A stretch of 49,295 nucleotides of DNA from Pseudomonadota bacterium. GTDB taxonomy: Bacteria > Bdellovibrionota_C > UBA2361 > OMIW01. Below, one piece after another: positions 19,701 through 29,028 of the stretch; positions within the stretch are counted from its first letter, which is position 1, and the number at the start of each line of letters is the position of its first letter. A model generated the notes under the pieces. The model was given only the letters and a program-made list of their open reading frames with translations. It did no database searches and had not been told where the DNA came from. The stretch spans positions 1-49,295 of the forward strand of contig OMIW01000040.1 in assembly GCA_900299205.1 (NCBI GenBank). The letters are read 5' to 3'. The position numbers were made by a program, and so were the translations under genes.

Positions 19701-22345
19701 GAGGAGTCGCGGGAGCGGCTCTCCGTCTGCGAAATCAGGGGAACTAACTTTAATCGTTGCGCTTCTCCGCCAGATAATTCACTGAGCGAATGACCGAGGG
19801 TAAGATGGCCAAGTCCCAGAGATTGAAGAGTCTCGAGAGGGCCGAAAATCTTCCGATATTCCTTAAATAAAACGAGCGCATCCTCAACGGGAAGGTTAAG
19901 AAGATCGTCGACCGTTTTTCCGTTCCACTTGACCTCGAGCACACTCGGTTGAAAACGTTTGCCGAGACATGTTTCGCACACGAGATAGACATCAGATAGA
20001 AACTGCATATCCTCTTTGATGGCGCCACCTCCCTCACAGGTGAGGCAGCGACCCGCCTCAACATTGAATGAAAAAGATGATTTCGTGAGGGCGCGTGAGC
20101 GTGCGTCCTCGGTCTCAGCAAGGAGAGTTCGGATAGGGTCCCATATCTTCGTATAGGTGGCGATATTAGCCCGAGGACTCTTTGCAAGAGGGGTTTGATC
20201 AATTATGAGCAGTTGATCGATCAGATCAAATCCTTCGATATGGTGAGCGGGAGAGAAACCTAATGCTCGACGTTCGTATTCTCTTGCGAGTATCTCTTGG
20301 ACCAACGTGCTCTTTCCGCAACCCGAGACCCCGGTAATACAGACAAGCCTCCCGAGAGGAATGGAGAGGTGAAGATCGCGAATATTTCGGGCTGATGCTC
20401 CAACGATTGAAAGCGATCGGTTTTGTCCTTTCTCTTTTTTGTCGTCACGTGGTGGTGGCGTAAAGTCGATACCTCTCCAATCTGATGCGGGGCCGTGATA
20501 GACAATCTCGCCTCCCGCTGAACCACTCCCCGGCCCAAGTTCAATTATCTCCTCTGCTGCGCTGATTATTTGCGGATCATGCTCGACGACGGTGAGGGTA
20601 TTGCCGCGCTGGTGAAGGGTATGAAGTGACCCAAGGAGTCGATCGCTATCGCGTGGATGAAGCCCGACAGAGGGTTCATCGAGAACAAAATGGGTCGAGG
20701 TAAGGCCACTTCCGAGAGCTCCGGCAAGGTTGACGCGCTGCGTTTCGCCCCCGGATAGGGTACGAGCGGCGCGGTCAAGGGTAAGGTAGGAAAGACCCAG
20801 ATCCTCGAGAAAAGAGAGGCGCGATCGGAAGGCCGCGAATAGCTCGCGCACCTCGCGAGGCAGCGAGTCGAAGGAGGTGCTCCTCTCGCGAAGTTGGTCG
20901 GTCCATACAAGAATATCTCCGACGGACTTCGACCACACCTCAGCAATCGACAGATCACCAATTCGATATGATAAAGCATCCTCTTTGAGTCGAGTGCCCT
21001 TGCATGATGAGCATATTTCCTGTTTGCGATACCGATTCAGAAATACCCGAACATGCATCTTGTATATCTTTTTCTCGAGCCATTCAAACCACGGCCTGAT
21101 GCCGCAGAAGCTCTTTGAATCGGAGGTAATAATCGTCGCTTTTTGTTCATCAGTCAGGCTCTGCCATGGCTGGTTTGTTGGAATTTTTTGATCGGCGCAG
21201 AATTTTTTAAGAGCTTTTCGCTCCCACTCAGCGGCATCACCATTCCAACATGCGATGCATCCTTCATCGATGGAGAGCCTCGGATCAGGGATGCAGCGCT
21301 CGATATCAGTTACCAGTACGCTGCCAAAACCCTTGCAGGTGGGGCACGCGCCGAGTGGGTGATTAAAAGAAAAAAGCCCCGGCCGAGGACGGAGGAGAGC
21401 CTGCTGGGAACGAGGGCACTGCGCCCGCTCCCAGAAATCGCTCCGAAGGTATGGTTGACCGAGGAGCGAACGGTTGCCACCCGACTGTTCAATTTGAGCA
21501 AAGGGGCGACGGGAGACGGCGGGGCCGTCCCCTTTGTGAAGGGGAAACCGAATCAGTGCACACCTTCCGCCCGAAAGGGCAAACGAGTGCTCGATTGCTT
21601 CTCGCAATCGGGAATGTTCAAGGTCGGATGGATCGCTCGATGCAGTGATAACTCGATCAAGCACCACCAGAATCTCCTCATCAGCCTTCAGCGCATCCTT
21701 TGATTTCTCGTCATCAATCGAAATAATAGCCCCGGTTTTTGGGGAGAGGATACGAGAAAATCCGAGAAGACCAAGACGGGCAAGCTCTGCTTTCAATGCC
21801 CCCCGTTTTTTTGGCAGGGCGAGTGGAGCAGCTATAAGAATTGGATGATGTGGGAAGAGCGCAATAATCGTCCTGAACCGATCCGCAAGCTGGGTAGGCG
21901 TCCACTGTTCAAGATTTATGCCACAGGTTCTGCATACCGGTTGCGAGAGCGCATTCCAGATTCCCTTGAGGTAATCGAGAAGCCCTGTCATTGATCCCAC
22001 AGTTGAGCGCGAGTTGTTTATCCGCGTTCGTTGCTGAATCGCGATCGTTGGTCGAACCTGTTCTACAAGCTCAACCTGCGGCTTTTTGACCTTATCAAAA
22101 AATTGCCGAACGTAGGGGCTAAATGTCTCAAGATACCGACGCTGTCCCTCGGCATAGATGGTGTCAAACGCCAACGACGATTTCCCTGAACCAGAGAGTC
22201 CTGTGATGACGGTGAAGGAATCGTGGGGTATACAGAGGGATATCTCCTTGAGATTGTGCTCTGCTGCGTGCTGAATGGTTAAAGCTCGAGGCTTTTTTGA
22301 GGGGGTTTCCACCCGAAAATCAGCTTTTTTTAAAACTTTAGTCAT
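16781..22345 (-). CDS. uvrA: Double-length excinuclease ABC subunit A (two UvrA units fused)
   Basis: At 1854 residues it is about twice normal UvrA. Four ABC ATPase halves are visible, with Walker [14 protein letters not shown] (about 48), [13 protein letters not shown] (about 680), [13 protein letters not shown] (about 1045) and [13 protein letters not shown] (about 1555). Each has a matching LSGGE signature and [18 protein letters not shown] Walker B. The second unit begins around residue 1020 ([14 protein letters not shown]). Zinc modules [10 protein letters not shown]...CETC and CATCGG...CEAC look intact, while the first ([11 protein letters not shown]...GACPTC) lacks one Cys pair member. 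Tandem UvrA proteins are known in Chlamydiae and Planctomycetes. It recognises bulky DNA lesions with UvrB. Preceded by 48 bases after the SDR gene, so perhaps in one operon. Confidence 0.95.
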   Translation of the reverse strand: MTKVLKKADFRVETPSKKPRALTIQHAAEHNLKEISLCIPHDSFTVITGLSGSGKSSLAFDTIYAEGQRRYLETFSPYVRQFFDKVKKPQVELVEQVRPTIAIQQRTRINNSRSTVGSMTGLLDYLKGIWNALSQPVCRTCGINLEQWTPTQLADRFRTIIALFPHHPILIAAPLALPKKRGALKAELARLGLLGFSRILSPKTGAIISIDDEKSKDALKADEEILVVLDRVITASSDPSDLEHSRLREAIEHSFALSGGRCALIRFPLHKGDGPAVSRRPFAQIEQSGGNRSLLGQPYLRSDFWERAQCPRSQQALLRPRPGLFSFNHPLGACPTCKGFGSVLVTDIERCIPDPRLSIDEGCIACWNGDAAEWERKALKKFCADQKIPTNQPWQSLTDEQKATIITSDSKSFCGIRPWFEWLEKKIYKMHVRVFLNRYRKQEICSSCKGTRLKEDALSYRIGDLSIAEVWSKSVGDILVWTDQLRERSTSFDSLPREVRELFAAFRSRLSFLEDLGLSYLTLDRAARTLSGGETQRVNLAGALGSGLTSTHFVLDEPSVGLHPRDSDRLLGSLHTLHQRGNTLTVVEHDPQIISAAEEIIELGPGSGSAGGEIVYHGPASDWRGIDFTPPPRDDKKEKGQNRSLSIVGASARNIRDLHLSIPLGRLVCITGVSGCGKSTLVQEILAREYERRALGFSPAHHIEGFDLIDQLLIIDQTPLAKSPRANIATYTKIWDPIRTLLAETEDARSRALTKSSFSFNVEAGRCLTCEGGGAIKEDMQFLSDVYLVCETCLGKRFQPSVLEVKWNGKTVDDLLNLPVEDALVLFKEYRKIFGPLETLQSLGLGHLTLGHSLSELSGGEAQRLKLVPLISQTESRSRDSSALSSSSLASTTVPGSLVIFDEPTTGLHVRDVMRLVTVCRALRDRGHTVVCIEHNLSFINEADWVIDMGPEGGAGGGKILFTGTPEGLALFKGTSFTARYLREYQANNLGERKNDPRNLDTISPHQKREQEREIRDEIINHSIKIRGAREHNLRGVDLDIPLERTIAITGVSGSGKSTIAKDILFAEGQRRYLDCLSPYAQQFIKDVRRPDLDSVENIPPSIYVNQHASSPGTLSTVGTITEVYQFLRLLFVKLGTQHCVEHPDAVITGGTLSDMVGQLRLVPGRSLRLLAPIVVKKKGNHKPIFQRAITSEIQEVRVDGIFCKATSCLEGLEKSKAHSIDFVVAKIDPTRTDDDLITSAVSLALSLGGGQAIALSESGETVLSSTRMCPVCKRGYLTLDPEDLSFHSKRGRCDSCDGLGVNACGEPCHGCDGTRINKIGQSLRLADCSIGEASHLPAHELIPFLESIPLTSHQRPVAEPIFTEISSRINHLIALGIGTLPLDRASHTLSGGELQRLRLAAAMGSPLTGVLYLFDEPSAGLHPRDNRLVLKQIAKLKDAGNTVVVIEHDPSTIASCDQIIEIGPGGGAEGGHVIFQGSASSFSKSFGGERLFEVHESTPRYHEGERTKAKSESEQTEPAPAPAVLHIEGSCRTVKDLTLTVPLQRFVAIAGVSGAGKSTLLNDMLAKTISEGRSSRGRGVETVFKNGGCFVRSTFDLGTLVSIDQTPIGSHSRSVPASYLGIWDDIRKLFASTVEAKTLGWSASDFSFNAGRGRCATCGGLGTISLQMSFLSEASMTCEACDGARFIDDITHIRYRGYSVNEVLSLSLNEARELFSAHKKIHRITALACDLGLGYLTIGQRSSTLSGGEAQRIKLVQELAQNRTRHTVYLLDEPTIGLHRADVRKLVSVLHTLVERGHSVLCIEHDLDLLMAADHVIEMGPGAAEAGGRVIFQGSPAGLRGGNTPWGRELGRQ

Positions 22346-22393
22346 GAAAGGTACCGCTCTGAGTAAAGTCTTCTTCCTGCGCGGTGCTCCCCG

Positions 22394-23857
22394 TTACTGA
22401 GCATCTCTTATAAGATGCTCTCGAGCACTGGCAGGGGGGCAGCCAAGCTGCAAACGCAGACAGCTCTCTATGGTATCATCAAGGAATACAAACCCGCGAT
22501 CTTGAAGGCGAGAAGAGACAACCTTTGTCGTGGCGAGCATCAGCTCGTTTGCGGCCTCCCCGAGCGTAGCCCGCAGAAGGGAAGCGGGCACACGACAGAT
22601 TGATGGTCTGTGGAGAAGGGAACTGAGCATTTTTGTAAATTCTCGATTTGTCACCGATAGAGGACTAACCGCATTGTATGCTCCAGAGTATGAAGGATCG
22701 GTAAGCGCAGCATCAATCAACCGAACTGCATCCTCAATCGAGATCCAATTCATCCACTGTTCGCCGTCACCAATAGGACCCCCAACGCCTCCCTTGAACG
22801 GAAGGAGAACCGTCGAGAGAAGCCCTCCGCGAGCTGAAAGGATAACCCCGAATCGGAGGAAAACAACACGAATCCCCATCGCCGAAAAGCCTGAAGCAGC
22901 AGCCTCCCACTCTTCCACTACATCTGCGAGGAAGCCATCTCCTCGGTCACTTTCCTCATTGACGATATCGCTCCGGTTTGCACCGTAGAGGCCGATTGCA
23001 GATGCCATGATAACGGTCGAAGGCGGATTTTTCATCCGCCGAATTGTCTCAACAAGCCGAGTCGTTCCCGCGACACGACTCGAGCGAATACGTTCTTTGC
23101 GATCCTTCGTCCAGGGGATCTGAGCGATACTTTCGCCCGCGAGATGAACAAGCGCATCAATCCCCTCAAGTGACAGGGTATCAAGCTCGCCCGTTGAGGG
23201 ATCCCATAGTGCCTGGAGAAACTGCCCCTGGGGTGCAGGTCTCAACGCTCGAACAATCGAAATAAGCCGATGCCCACGCATGGAGAGAAAGGGAGTTAAA
23301 GAGCTACCCACGAGGCCCGAGGAGCCCGTGATTCCAACAGTCATCGGTCGCACGGGAAGCGGATGTTCGATGTCTCGGGCGAGAATCTGATGACGGTACC
23401 AAAATGTGCGAAGAAGCTCAGATTCTGCTGCCGAAATAACCGGGCCGATACTAGGAAGGAACGAGGGGAGTGTGTAAGAGATAATATCATCGAGCACTGA
23501 AGATGGGCTCGAAGTGGGGGTAGGTGCAGTGAAATGAGAAGTAGTGGATGAAAATCGATGGGTATGAAGCCAGGAGCGAAAGGGACCAGCGACTTGCCGA
23601 TCCTGAAACTGAACCCCCCTCTGGTATCCCTCGTGCACCACCCGGAGAGGAACCTTAACGGGACCCAAGACGGGTATCTTGAGCGAGACGGTCGAGCCGT
23701 TCTGTATACTGCGTGACGATTGAACGACAGTAAATGGAGCCCATGGCGTGTTCAATCGTTCGAGAGCGGCCGGTCGCTCGTGCCACCCAAAGAGCTCTTC
23801 GACAGGTACAGGGAAGGGAGACCGATAGTGAAACAAGAGCGGGGCGGAACGGGACAT
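22394..23857 (-). CDS. SRPBCC domain fused to TIGR01777-type SDR (NAD(P)-dependent epimerase-like)
   Basis: The ORF reaches 23917, but the ATG at 23857 (MSRSAPLLFHYRSPFPVPVEELF) has a perfect GGAGGAGC ribosome binding site, giving 487 residues. Residues 1-165 look like an SRPBCC/START ligand-binding domain (FPVPVEELFGWHERPAALERLNTPW). From about 170 an SDR domain starts with the nucleotide-binding GITGSSGLVGSSL. The TIGR01777 hallmarks follow: HLAGESIAQIPWT, SSRVAGTTRLVE, SAIGLYG, EEWEAAA, and LRFGVILSARGG. The same fusion exists in other bacteria, where the C-terminal part is often mis-named cell-division inhibitor SulA. The substrate is unknown. It lies between yqeY and uvrA on the same strand. 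Confidence 0.9.
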   Translation of the reverse strand: MSRSAPLLFHYRSPFPVPVEELFGWHERPAALERLNTPWAPFTVVQSSRSIQNGSTVSLKIPVLGPVKVPLRVVHEGYQRGVQFQDRQVAGPFRSWLHTHRFSSTTSHFTAPTPTSSPSSVLDDIISYTLPSFLPSIGPVISAAESELLRTFWYRHQILARDIEHPLPVRPMTVGITGSSGLVGSSLTPFLSMRGHRLISIVRALRPAPQGQFLQALWDPSTGELDTLSLEGIDALVHLAGESIAQIPWTKDRKERIRSSRVAGTTRLVETIRRMKNPPSTVIMASAIGLYGANRSDIVNEESDRGDGFLADVVEEWEAAASGFSAMGIRVVFLRFGVILSARGGLLSTVLLPFKGGVGGPIGDGEQWMNWISIEDAVRLIDAALTDPSYSGAYNAVSPLSVTNREFTKMLSSLLHRPSICRVPASLLRATLGEAANELMLATTKVVSSRLQDRGFVFLDDTIESCLRLQLGCPPASAREHLIRDAQ

Positions 23858-23985
23858 GCGATAGCTCCTCCTTCGGTCGGGGGTTGAAGCCTGAGTGCGC
23901 GAGCCTCCGGCCCGCATTAGGTCAGAACCGGTGACCGAGTAACTATTAGGCTCCCCCCGCCATACAGTTTGGGCGTACCAGCACC

Positions 23986-24426
23986 CTACAAACTCATGAC
24001 CTCTCGCGCAACATCACTCGCCATCTTTCCGTCATAACAACCGGAGTGTCGCTCCTTAAGAAGCTTCATCAATTCGCCGAGATTTTTTGAGCCAAGGCCG
24101 GCTGATAGCTCGGTTACAATATCAACCAGCTCGGCCCGCGAGAGCTGCTTTGGGAGGAATTCCTCAATGATCGCGAGCTCTCGCTCGAGCGAAGTAATCG
24201 TCTCAAATCTTCCTGCCTTTTCAGCAAATTCGATCTCTTCCCGGCGCTTTTTCGCTTCCCGCTGTACCACTCCGAGTGACTCCTCAGCGGAGAGTTCTTC
24301 GACCGACTTTTCCATCTCCAGGTACTGAATCGCACTCAGCAATGAGCGCACCGTCTCAGTACGAACACCATCACGTTTTTTCATCGATTCTTTGAGGGCA
24401 TCACGGAGAGTCGGTTTAAGCGCCAT
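23986..24426 (-). CDS. yqeY: GatB/YqeY domain protein
   Basis: A 146-residue protein of the YqeY family, related to the C-terminal domain of the GatB subunit of tRNA amidotransferase and presumed to bind RNA. Recognisable sequence: LRDALKESMKKRDGVRTETVRSLLSAI at the N-terminus, then QREAKKRREEIEFAEKAGR, EEFLPKQLS and the C-terminal GKMASDVAREVM. Length and composition are typical. The precise role of free-standing YqeY is not established in the family. It is on the same strand as its neighbours, 128 bases before the SDR gene. Confidence 0.93.
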   Translation of the reverse strand: MALKPTLRDALKESMKKRDGVRTETVRSLLSAIQYLEMEKSVEELSAEESLGVVQREAKKRREEIEFAEKAGRFETITSLERELAIIEEFLPKQLSRAELVDIVTELSAGLGSKNLGELMKLLKERHSGCYDGKMASDVAREVMSL

Positions 24427-24563
24427 AGCTGAAGGGCTCCAGAGGAAGGGGTAATAGTGTCGGGGGAGAGTTTAGCATGCGAATGGTGGGAGTTGAAGAG
24501 TCTGGTTTTTTTGGGGAAATTTGAACAAAATACGGCTCCTTACATTTGACCCAAGAGAGGGGG

Positions 24564-25598
24564 TCACGAAGTCATATCCCTAAGAGGCTGCGAAATTAGG
24601 GGGTTCGGAGCCTCTAAAACTCCACCCAATAAATCCCCCGCCGCTTTCTGATCAAGCACAAACGTAACATTCGGCAATAATCGGAGGTACGACGCTGGAC
24701 ACCCGGGAGAAATCATCCCGAAAAGCGCATCTCTCACCGCATCTGCTTTTTGAGCCCCTGTTGCGATGAGGAGCAGCTCCGTTCCTCTATGAGCCATGGC
24801 AGAGAGGGTTCCCATCCCCATAGTCACTGCTTGTTTAGGAACGGCATCCAGGTCGTCGGAAAAAAAACGGGCATTTGCTGCGCGAGTTTTTGGTGAAAGA
24901 TCGCTGATGTGGGTCCGTTGGTGGAGATCGCTCCACGGCATCGAAAATCCAATATGACCGTCATGGCCCAAACCGAGGAGCTGGAGCCTCAGGGGTAGGC
25001 TATGCACGAGGGCCTCATAACGAAAGCATTCTTCGCGGAGCTGTTGAGGGCTTTTGGGCCGTCCAGTTTTATCATCCCAGGTGTCGGGAAGATGAATCTG
25101 TTCGGAACGGAAACCAAACCTTTGCAACGGTTGAAGTCGGCTCCTCATCTCTTGGTGATAGCTCTGCGGAGAACTGGGGGAAAGCCCGACATATTCATCG
25201 AGCCCGACGGTGAAAAGAGATTGAAGGTCGAGAGCCGCATCCGACGCGATCTGGGCATGAACTCGCTGCCAGATCGGCCCCATAGTGCCCCCCGTCGCTG
25301 TTCCGAGACCCCGACTGCCAGATTCTCGCAAAACTTCAACAATTCGGGTGGCAGCGATATCAGAGGCGATTCCCGCATCGGGGGCGATAACCACGGTGAC
25401 ACCGGGAATGTACACCCGAGACGAGTCAATTGCACCCGAGACATCAATCTCTTGACCAACTCTGCCAATCGTCAATCGCACACTGCCGGCAAGGATACCC
25501 TGACGATCGACGAACGGGTCATCGTCTTTCATGGGAGCTTTCGGCAGAGGGATCGGATGATTGAGAGGATATTGCGCCGGAGGATTCTCATGCAACAT
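24564..25598 (-). CDS. nagB: Glucosamine-6-phosphate deaminase-like protein (NagB family) with altered active-site motif
   Basis: NagB converts glucosamine-6-phosphate to fructose-6-phosphate and ammonia. The ORF could begin at GTG 25655. The ATG at 25598 has GCGGAG five bases upstream and is preferred (344 residues); another ATG is at 25532. Family features are ATGGTMGPIW, VGLDEYVGL, SYHQEM, LGLGHDGHIGF and TRAANARFF. The catalytic loop normally reads GHIxFNEP. Here it is GHIGFSMP, so the Glu that assists the catalytic His in E. coli NagB (Glu148) is Met. This may mean altered substrate or chemistry, so the specific reaction is less certain than the family. The start region has a ~60-residue N-terminal extension compared with standard NagB. 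It is divergent from recQ. Confidence 0.82.
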   Translation of the reverse strand: MLHENPPAQYPLNHPIPLPKAPMKDDDPFVDRQGILAGSVRLTIGRVGQEIDVSGAIDSSRVYIPGVTVVIAPDAGIASDIAATRIVEVLRESGSRGLGTATGGTMGPIWQRVHAQIASDAALDLQSLFTVGLDEYVGLSPSSPQSYHQEMRSRLQPLQRFGFRSEQIHLPDTWDDKTGRPKSPQQLREECFRYEALVHSLPLRLQLLGLGHDGHIGFSMPWSDLHQRTHISDLSPKTRAANARFFSDDLDAVPKQAVTMGMGTLSAMAHRGTELLLIATGAQKADAVRDALFGMISPGCPASYLRLLPNVTFVLDQKAAGDLLGGVLEAPNPLISQPLRDMTS

Positions 25599-26105
25599 AG
25601 AGCTCCGCAAGGAAAATTGAGGGCGAAAATGGGCCCAAGATTTGGCACCAGCCACCTGTGATCGTACTCACGGGAGCGGCGTTACGCAACAATCGTCCAA
25701 TTTGATTTTTGCCGGAATCGGCGAACGATGCCTTTCCTTCTTAAAGCAAGTAGAGGTATGTATTGCGGAAGAGATACTTGCGGGCTCAGTTGAAATCAAG
25801 AACGAATCGAATGATAAACCATCACGAAATCAATCGCTCAATCACCATCGCATCCACCCGCAAAAAAAGGCCACTCAATGGGATGTATTTGGGTTTTTTC
25901 CGGTGCTTAAGATAAAAAGAGGGATGATTTATTTAAGCGGCGAGGGCACATGATTCGGTCTTTGAGGCCAAATCTGATTCAAGCGCACTGATTTTTAGCG
26001 GTTTGCATTACTGAGTATCTCTTTCCCCTCGTCCCCATCGATCATCCCCCGCGACCGGCGCGACAAATTCGTATAGACTAAATTGGTCTGTCGTGAAGTC
26101 TGGCT
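25599..26105. other. 507-bp divergent region between nagB-like gene and recQ
   Basis: No convincing gene is present. The 103-residue ORF (25642-25953) has no ribosome binding site and begins inside the alternative nagB 5' end. The region includes a block AAAAAGAGGGATGATTTATT (25915-25934) that recurs just after recQ with a 2-base insertion; here it can be read as a 9-codon frame (MIYLSGEGT, 25924-25953) with GAGGG before the ATG. Close to recQ, TATAGACT (about 26073) is a possible -10 element. Both divergent promoters should lie here, but I could not fix either. Confidence 0.4.
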
Positions 26106-27941
26106 ATGAATGAACTCCAACACCTCCTTAAAAAACACTTCGGCTTTGATACCTTTCGTCCGCTTCAGCAGGAGATTATCGCGAGCTCTCTCGCGGGTAG
26201 GGATGTCGTTGCTCTGCTTCCGACCGGAGGGGGAAAATCTCTCTGCTATCAGCTGCCCGCCCTGGTGCGCGATGGTTTAACAGTGGTCGTTTCTCCGTTG
26301 ATCGCCTTGATGAAAGATCAGGTTGATGGTTTGCGTGAGATAAATATACCCGCGACATATATCAATTCAAGCTTGGATAGCGGGGAGTTTCTTGATCGAT
26401 TCTCGCGGCTTAATAGTGGAGATTTTAAAATCCTCTATCTTTCTCCAGAGCGTCTCCTTCAGGAGAGTATGCTTAATCAGTTATCGCTCTGGAATATCTC
26501 AGCAATCGCGATAGATGAGGCGCATTGTATCTCTGAATGGGGGCACGATTTTCGCCCAGAATATGCGCAACTTGCGAGGCTCCGAGAGGTGTTTCCAGAA
26601 GTGCCGGTGATCGCGCTTACCGCGACGGCTACGGAGCGGGTGTGCGACGATATCATTTCGCTTCTCAATCTCCGCGAACCAGCCCGATTTGTCGCGAGTT
26701 TTAACCGACCGAACCTTTCATACCGGATAATTGCGCGACGTGATCCGTTGAAGCAGATTATTGAGTTCCTTGAGGAGCACCCTGACGAAAGTGGTATTAT
26801 TTATTGCCTGAGCAGAGCTAAAACAGAAGAGTTCGCGAAATCGCTATCCGACAAGGGATTCTCTGCGCTTCCGTACCATGCGGGTCTCTCCACCGAAGAG
26901 CGAGCCGCGCATCAGGAGCGATTCCTCCGCGATCAGGTACCGCTCATGGTGGCGACGGTGGCGTTTGGTATGGGGGTGAATAAGCCAAACGTCCGTTTTG
27001 TTATTCATCACGATCTGCCCAAAAATATCGAGAGTTATTATCAGGAGACCGGGCGTGCTGGGCGTGACGGATTGCCTGGAGAGTGTGTGCTTCTGTATAG
27101 CCCTTCGGACACCGCGAAGCTGTACCGTTTCGCCGAACAGGCGAACGAACCTAGGGAGCAAGAAGTCGCTCGTCGTCAGATTTCGCAAATGGTCCGCTTC
27201 GTGGAGGGATCTGAGTGTCGTCGAGTTGCAGTGCTCAGATATTTCGGTGAGGAGTATCGAGGTGAAGATGGTACGCCACTTTCATCGTGTGGTGCGTGCG
27301 ATAATTGCCTCACCCCTCGGGATCAATTTGACGGAACGACCGAGGCTTTGAAGATCCTCTCGTGTATTGCGCGGGTGAAGCAGCACAGTGGGTTTGGGGT
27401 GGGAGTACACCATATAGCTGAGGTGCTCGCGGGTGCCGACACGGAGAAGATTCGCCGATGGGAGCACCAGAGGCTGTCGACGTACGGGATCGGAAAGGAG
27501 AGAACCCGTCAGGAGTGGATCTCGTTTACCCAAGAACTTGTCAGTCAGGGGTTAGTGCGTATCAATGCGGAGCGGTTCAATACGGTCGAAATAACCGAGG
27601 CTGGCAAAGGGGCGATGAAGTCGCGCATTCCAATAACCCTCACCAAACCGCTGACGACTACCAGGCTTGAGCGGGAGAAGCGGCGGGAGCTTCGCGTTAA
27701 GACCGGAGAGAAATCATTCGATAATGAGCTTTTTGAAAGGCTTCGAAGGCTCCGGCGTGCGATCGCTGACGCAAAAGGGATGCCGGCGTTCATGGTGTTC
27801 TCCGATGCCACTCTTCAGGATATGGCGGCAAAGAAGCCCCAATCTCTAGAAGAGATGCTATCGGTTTCGGGGGTCGGCGAGCGGAAGCTCGAGCAGTACG
27901 GTGAACTTTTTTGGGAGGAAGTCGTGCGAATAGTGGTTTAA
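26106..27941 (+). CDS. recQ: ATP-dependent DNA helicase RecQ
   Basis: A 3'-5' DNA helicase that processes stalled forks and recombination intermediates. It has 611 residues, the usual bacterial size. The DExH helicase core shows the aromatic Q-motif region FGFDTFRPLQQEII, Walker A PTGGGKSLCYQ, IDEAHCISEWGHDFR (about residue 138), ALTATA and the C-terminal YYQETGRAGRDG. A zinc-binding RecQ-Ct module follows (ECRRVAVLRYFGE, CGACDNC), then winged helix and a final HRDC domain (RLRRAIADAKGMPAFMVFSD...). The ATG at 26106 has no strong ribosome binding site. The methyltransferase gene follows closely on the same strand. Confidence 0.97.
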   Translation: MNELQHLLKKHFGFDTFRPLQQEIIASSLAGRDVVALLPTGGGKSLCYQLPALVRDGLTVVVSPLIALMKDQVDGLREINIPATYINSSLDSGEFLDRFSRLNSGDFKILYLSPERLLQESMLNQLSLWNISAIAIDEAHCISEWGHDFRPEYAQLARLREVFPEVPVIALTATATERVCDDIISLLNLREPARFVASFNRPNLSYRIIARRDPLKQIIEFLEEHPDESGIIYCLSRAKTEEFAKSLSDKGFSALPYHAGLSTEERAAHQERFLRDQVPLMVATVAFGMGVNKPNVRFVIHHDLPKNIESYYQETGRAGRDGLPGECVLLYSPSDTAKLYRFAEQANEPREQEVARRQISQMVRFVEGSECRRVAVLRYFGEEYRGEDGTPLSSCGACDNCLTPRDQFDGTTEALKILSCIARVKQHSGFGVGVHHIAEVLAGADTEKIRRWEHQRLSTYGIGKERTRQEWISFTQELVSQGLVRINAERFNTVEITEAGKGAMKSRIPITLTKPLTTTRLEREKRRELRVKTGEKSFDNELFERLRRLRRAIADAKGMPAFMVFSDATLQDMAAKKPQSLEEMLSVSGVGERKLEQYGELFWEEVVRIVV

Positions 27942-28020
27942 AAAGAGGGGGATGATTTATTGCTCAGACGGTCAAAAATTGATATCTTCCCTATGTTTTA
28001 CCCACCTCAGAAGTATCGAG

Positions 28021-29028
28021 ATGGTAGAGAATCTCCCTGTCGAATCTTTTAAACCCGAACCTGCCCGAGAACCCTCTTGCGCATCTCAGGGGCTCGCCCC
28101 TTCATTCTCTGTGAAAGCCCCAAAAGCAATATCTCTCTTTACCCCCGACTGGGATCGGTATGAACTGGTCGATTCAGGGGGAGGGCGACGTTTAGAGCGC
28201 ATGGGAGAGATGATAGTTGATAGGCCCGAGCCAAAGGCGTGGTGGGATCGCTCTGCTCCTGATGAAGTTTGGAATGGCGCAGATGCGAGGTTCGACGTTG
28301 ATAGTGGGTGGCGTTCCTCCTCACGAGCCGGAAGGCTGGCTCAGGGTTCCCAATGGGAGCTTTCGTACGGTCCGGCCAGGTTTTTTGCCCGTTTGTCGAG
28401 CAACAAACACCTCGGCGTATTTCCTGAGCAAGCGGCCATGTGGGGTTGGATCAGGGACAGGGTGAGTCAGGGAGGGATCGCTCAGCCTCGGGTGCTTAAT
28501 TTATTCGGGTACACCGGTATCGCCTCTTTGGTTGCAGCGCATGCAGGAGCGGTGGTTACTCATCTCGATGGGTCGAAGCCGGCGGTCTCCCAGGGGCGTG
28601 AAAATATCGACGAGCTTGGCCAAGAACATCTATCCATTCGGTGGATCGTTGATGATGTGCGGGCGTTCGTGGCTCGGGAGCTGCGTCGGGGAAATAGCTA
28701 CGAGGGTATTATTCTCGATCCTCCGTCTTTTGGAAGGGGGCCACGGCAGGAGGTGTGGAAATCGAGCGAGCAGCTCCCAGCGCTGCTCAAGGAGTGCGCG
28801 AAGCTGCTCTCGGAGAAGGCGCTGTTTATGGTCGCAACGGTGTATTCAATCGAGGCATCTGCGACGATGGTCGGCAATCTGGTGCTTGATGCAGTTGGCG
28901 ACAAAGGGGGCTCTATAGAGGCGGGGGAGATAGCGATGATCCCGACTTATGGGAGCAAGCCTCTTTCAGTGTCGCTCGTGGGGCGATGGTCGGCGGTAAA
29001 CGGGGGGGCAGGGAGTTATGACCGCTAA
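28021..29028 (+). CDS. RlmI/COG1092-like SAM-dependent methyltransferase
   Basis: A class I methyltransferase probably acting on 23S rRNA. The ORF opens at 27952, immediately after recQ (ATG with GAGGGGG abutting it, too close for ideal use). The next ATG at 28021 (MVENLPVESFKPEP) leaves the conserved part intact (335 residues); the choice is uncertain. The catalytic domain is in the second half: VLNLFGYTGIASLVAA (motif I), HLDGSKPAVSQGRENI, DDVRAFVARE and the motif-IV equivalent IILDPPSFGRGP. The N-terminal part is shorter than in RlmI and has no PUA domain I can recognise, so a different RNA target is possible. It overlaps the SCO gene by 11 bases, implying translational coupling. Confidence 0.85.
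   Translation: MVENLPVESFKPEPAREPSCASQGLAPSFSVKAPKAISLFTPDWDRYELVDSGGGRRLERMGEMIVDRPEPKAWWDRSAPDEVWNGADARFDVDSGWRSSSRAGRLAQGSQWELSYGPARFFARLSSNKHLGVFPEQAAMWGWIRDRVSQGGIAQPRVLNLFGYTGIASLVAAHAGAVVTHLDGSKPAVSQGRENIDELGQEHLSIRWIVDDVRAFVARELRRGNSYEGIILDPPSFGRGPRQEVWKSSEQLPALLKECAKLLSEKALFMVATVYSIEASATMVGNLVLDAVGDKGGSIEAGEIAMIPTYGSKPLSVSLVGRWSAVNGGAGSYDR

Noticed and set aside
16781-22345. Numerous ORFs in both directions inside uvrA
   Set aside because: UvrA motifs run through the whole 1854-codon frame with no interruption, so all others are shadows.
25002-25661. 219-residue plus-strand ORF
   Set aside because: Antisense to the NagB-like gene, which has clear family motifs.
25642-25953. 103-residue ORF upstream of recQ
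   Set aside because: No ribosome binding site, no recognisable domain, and it starts within the alternative 5' end of the opposite-strand NagB-like gene; composition looks non-coding.
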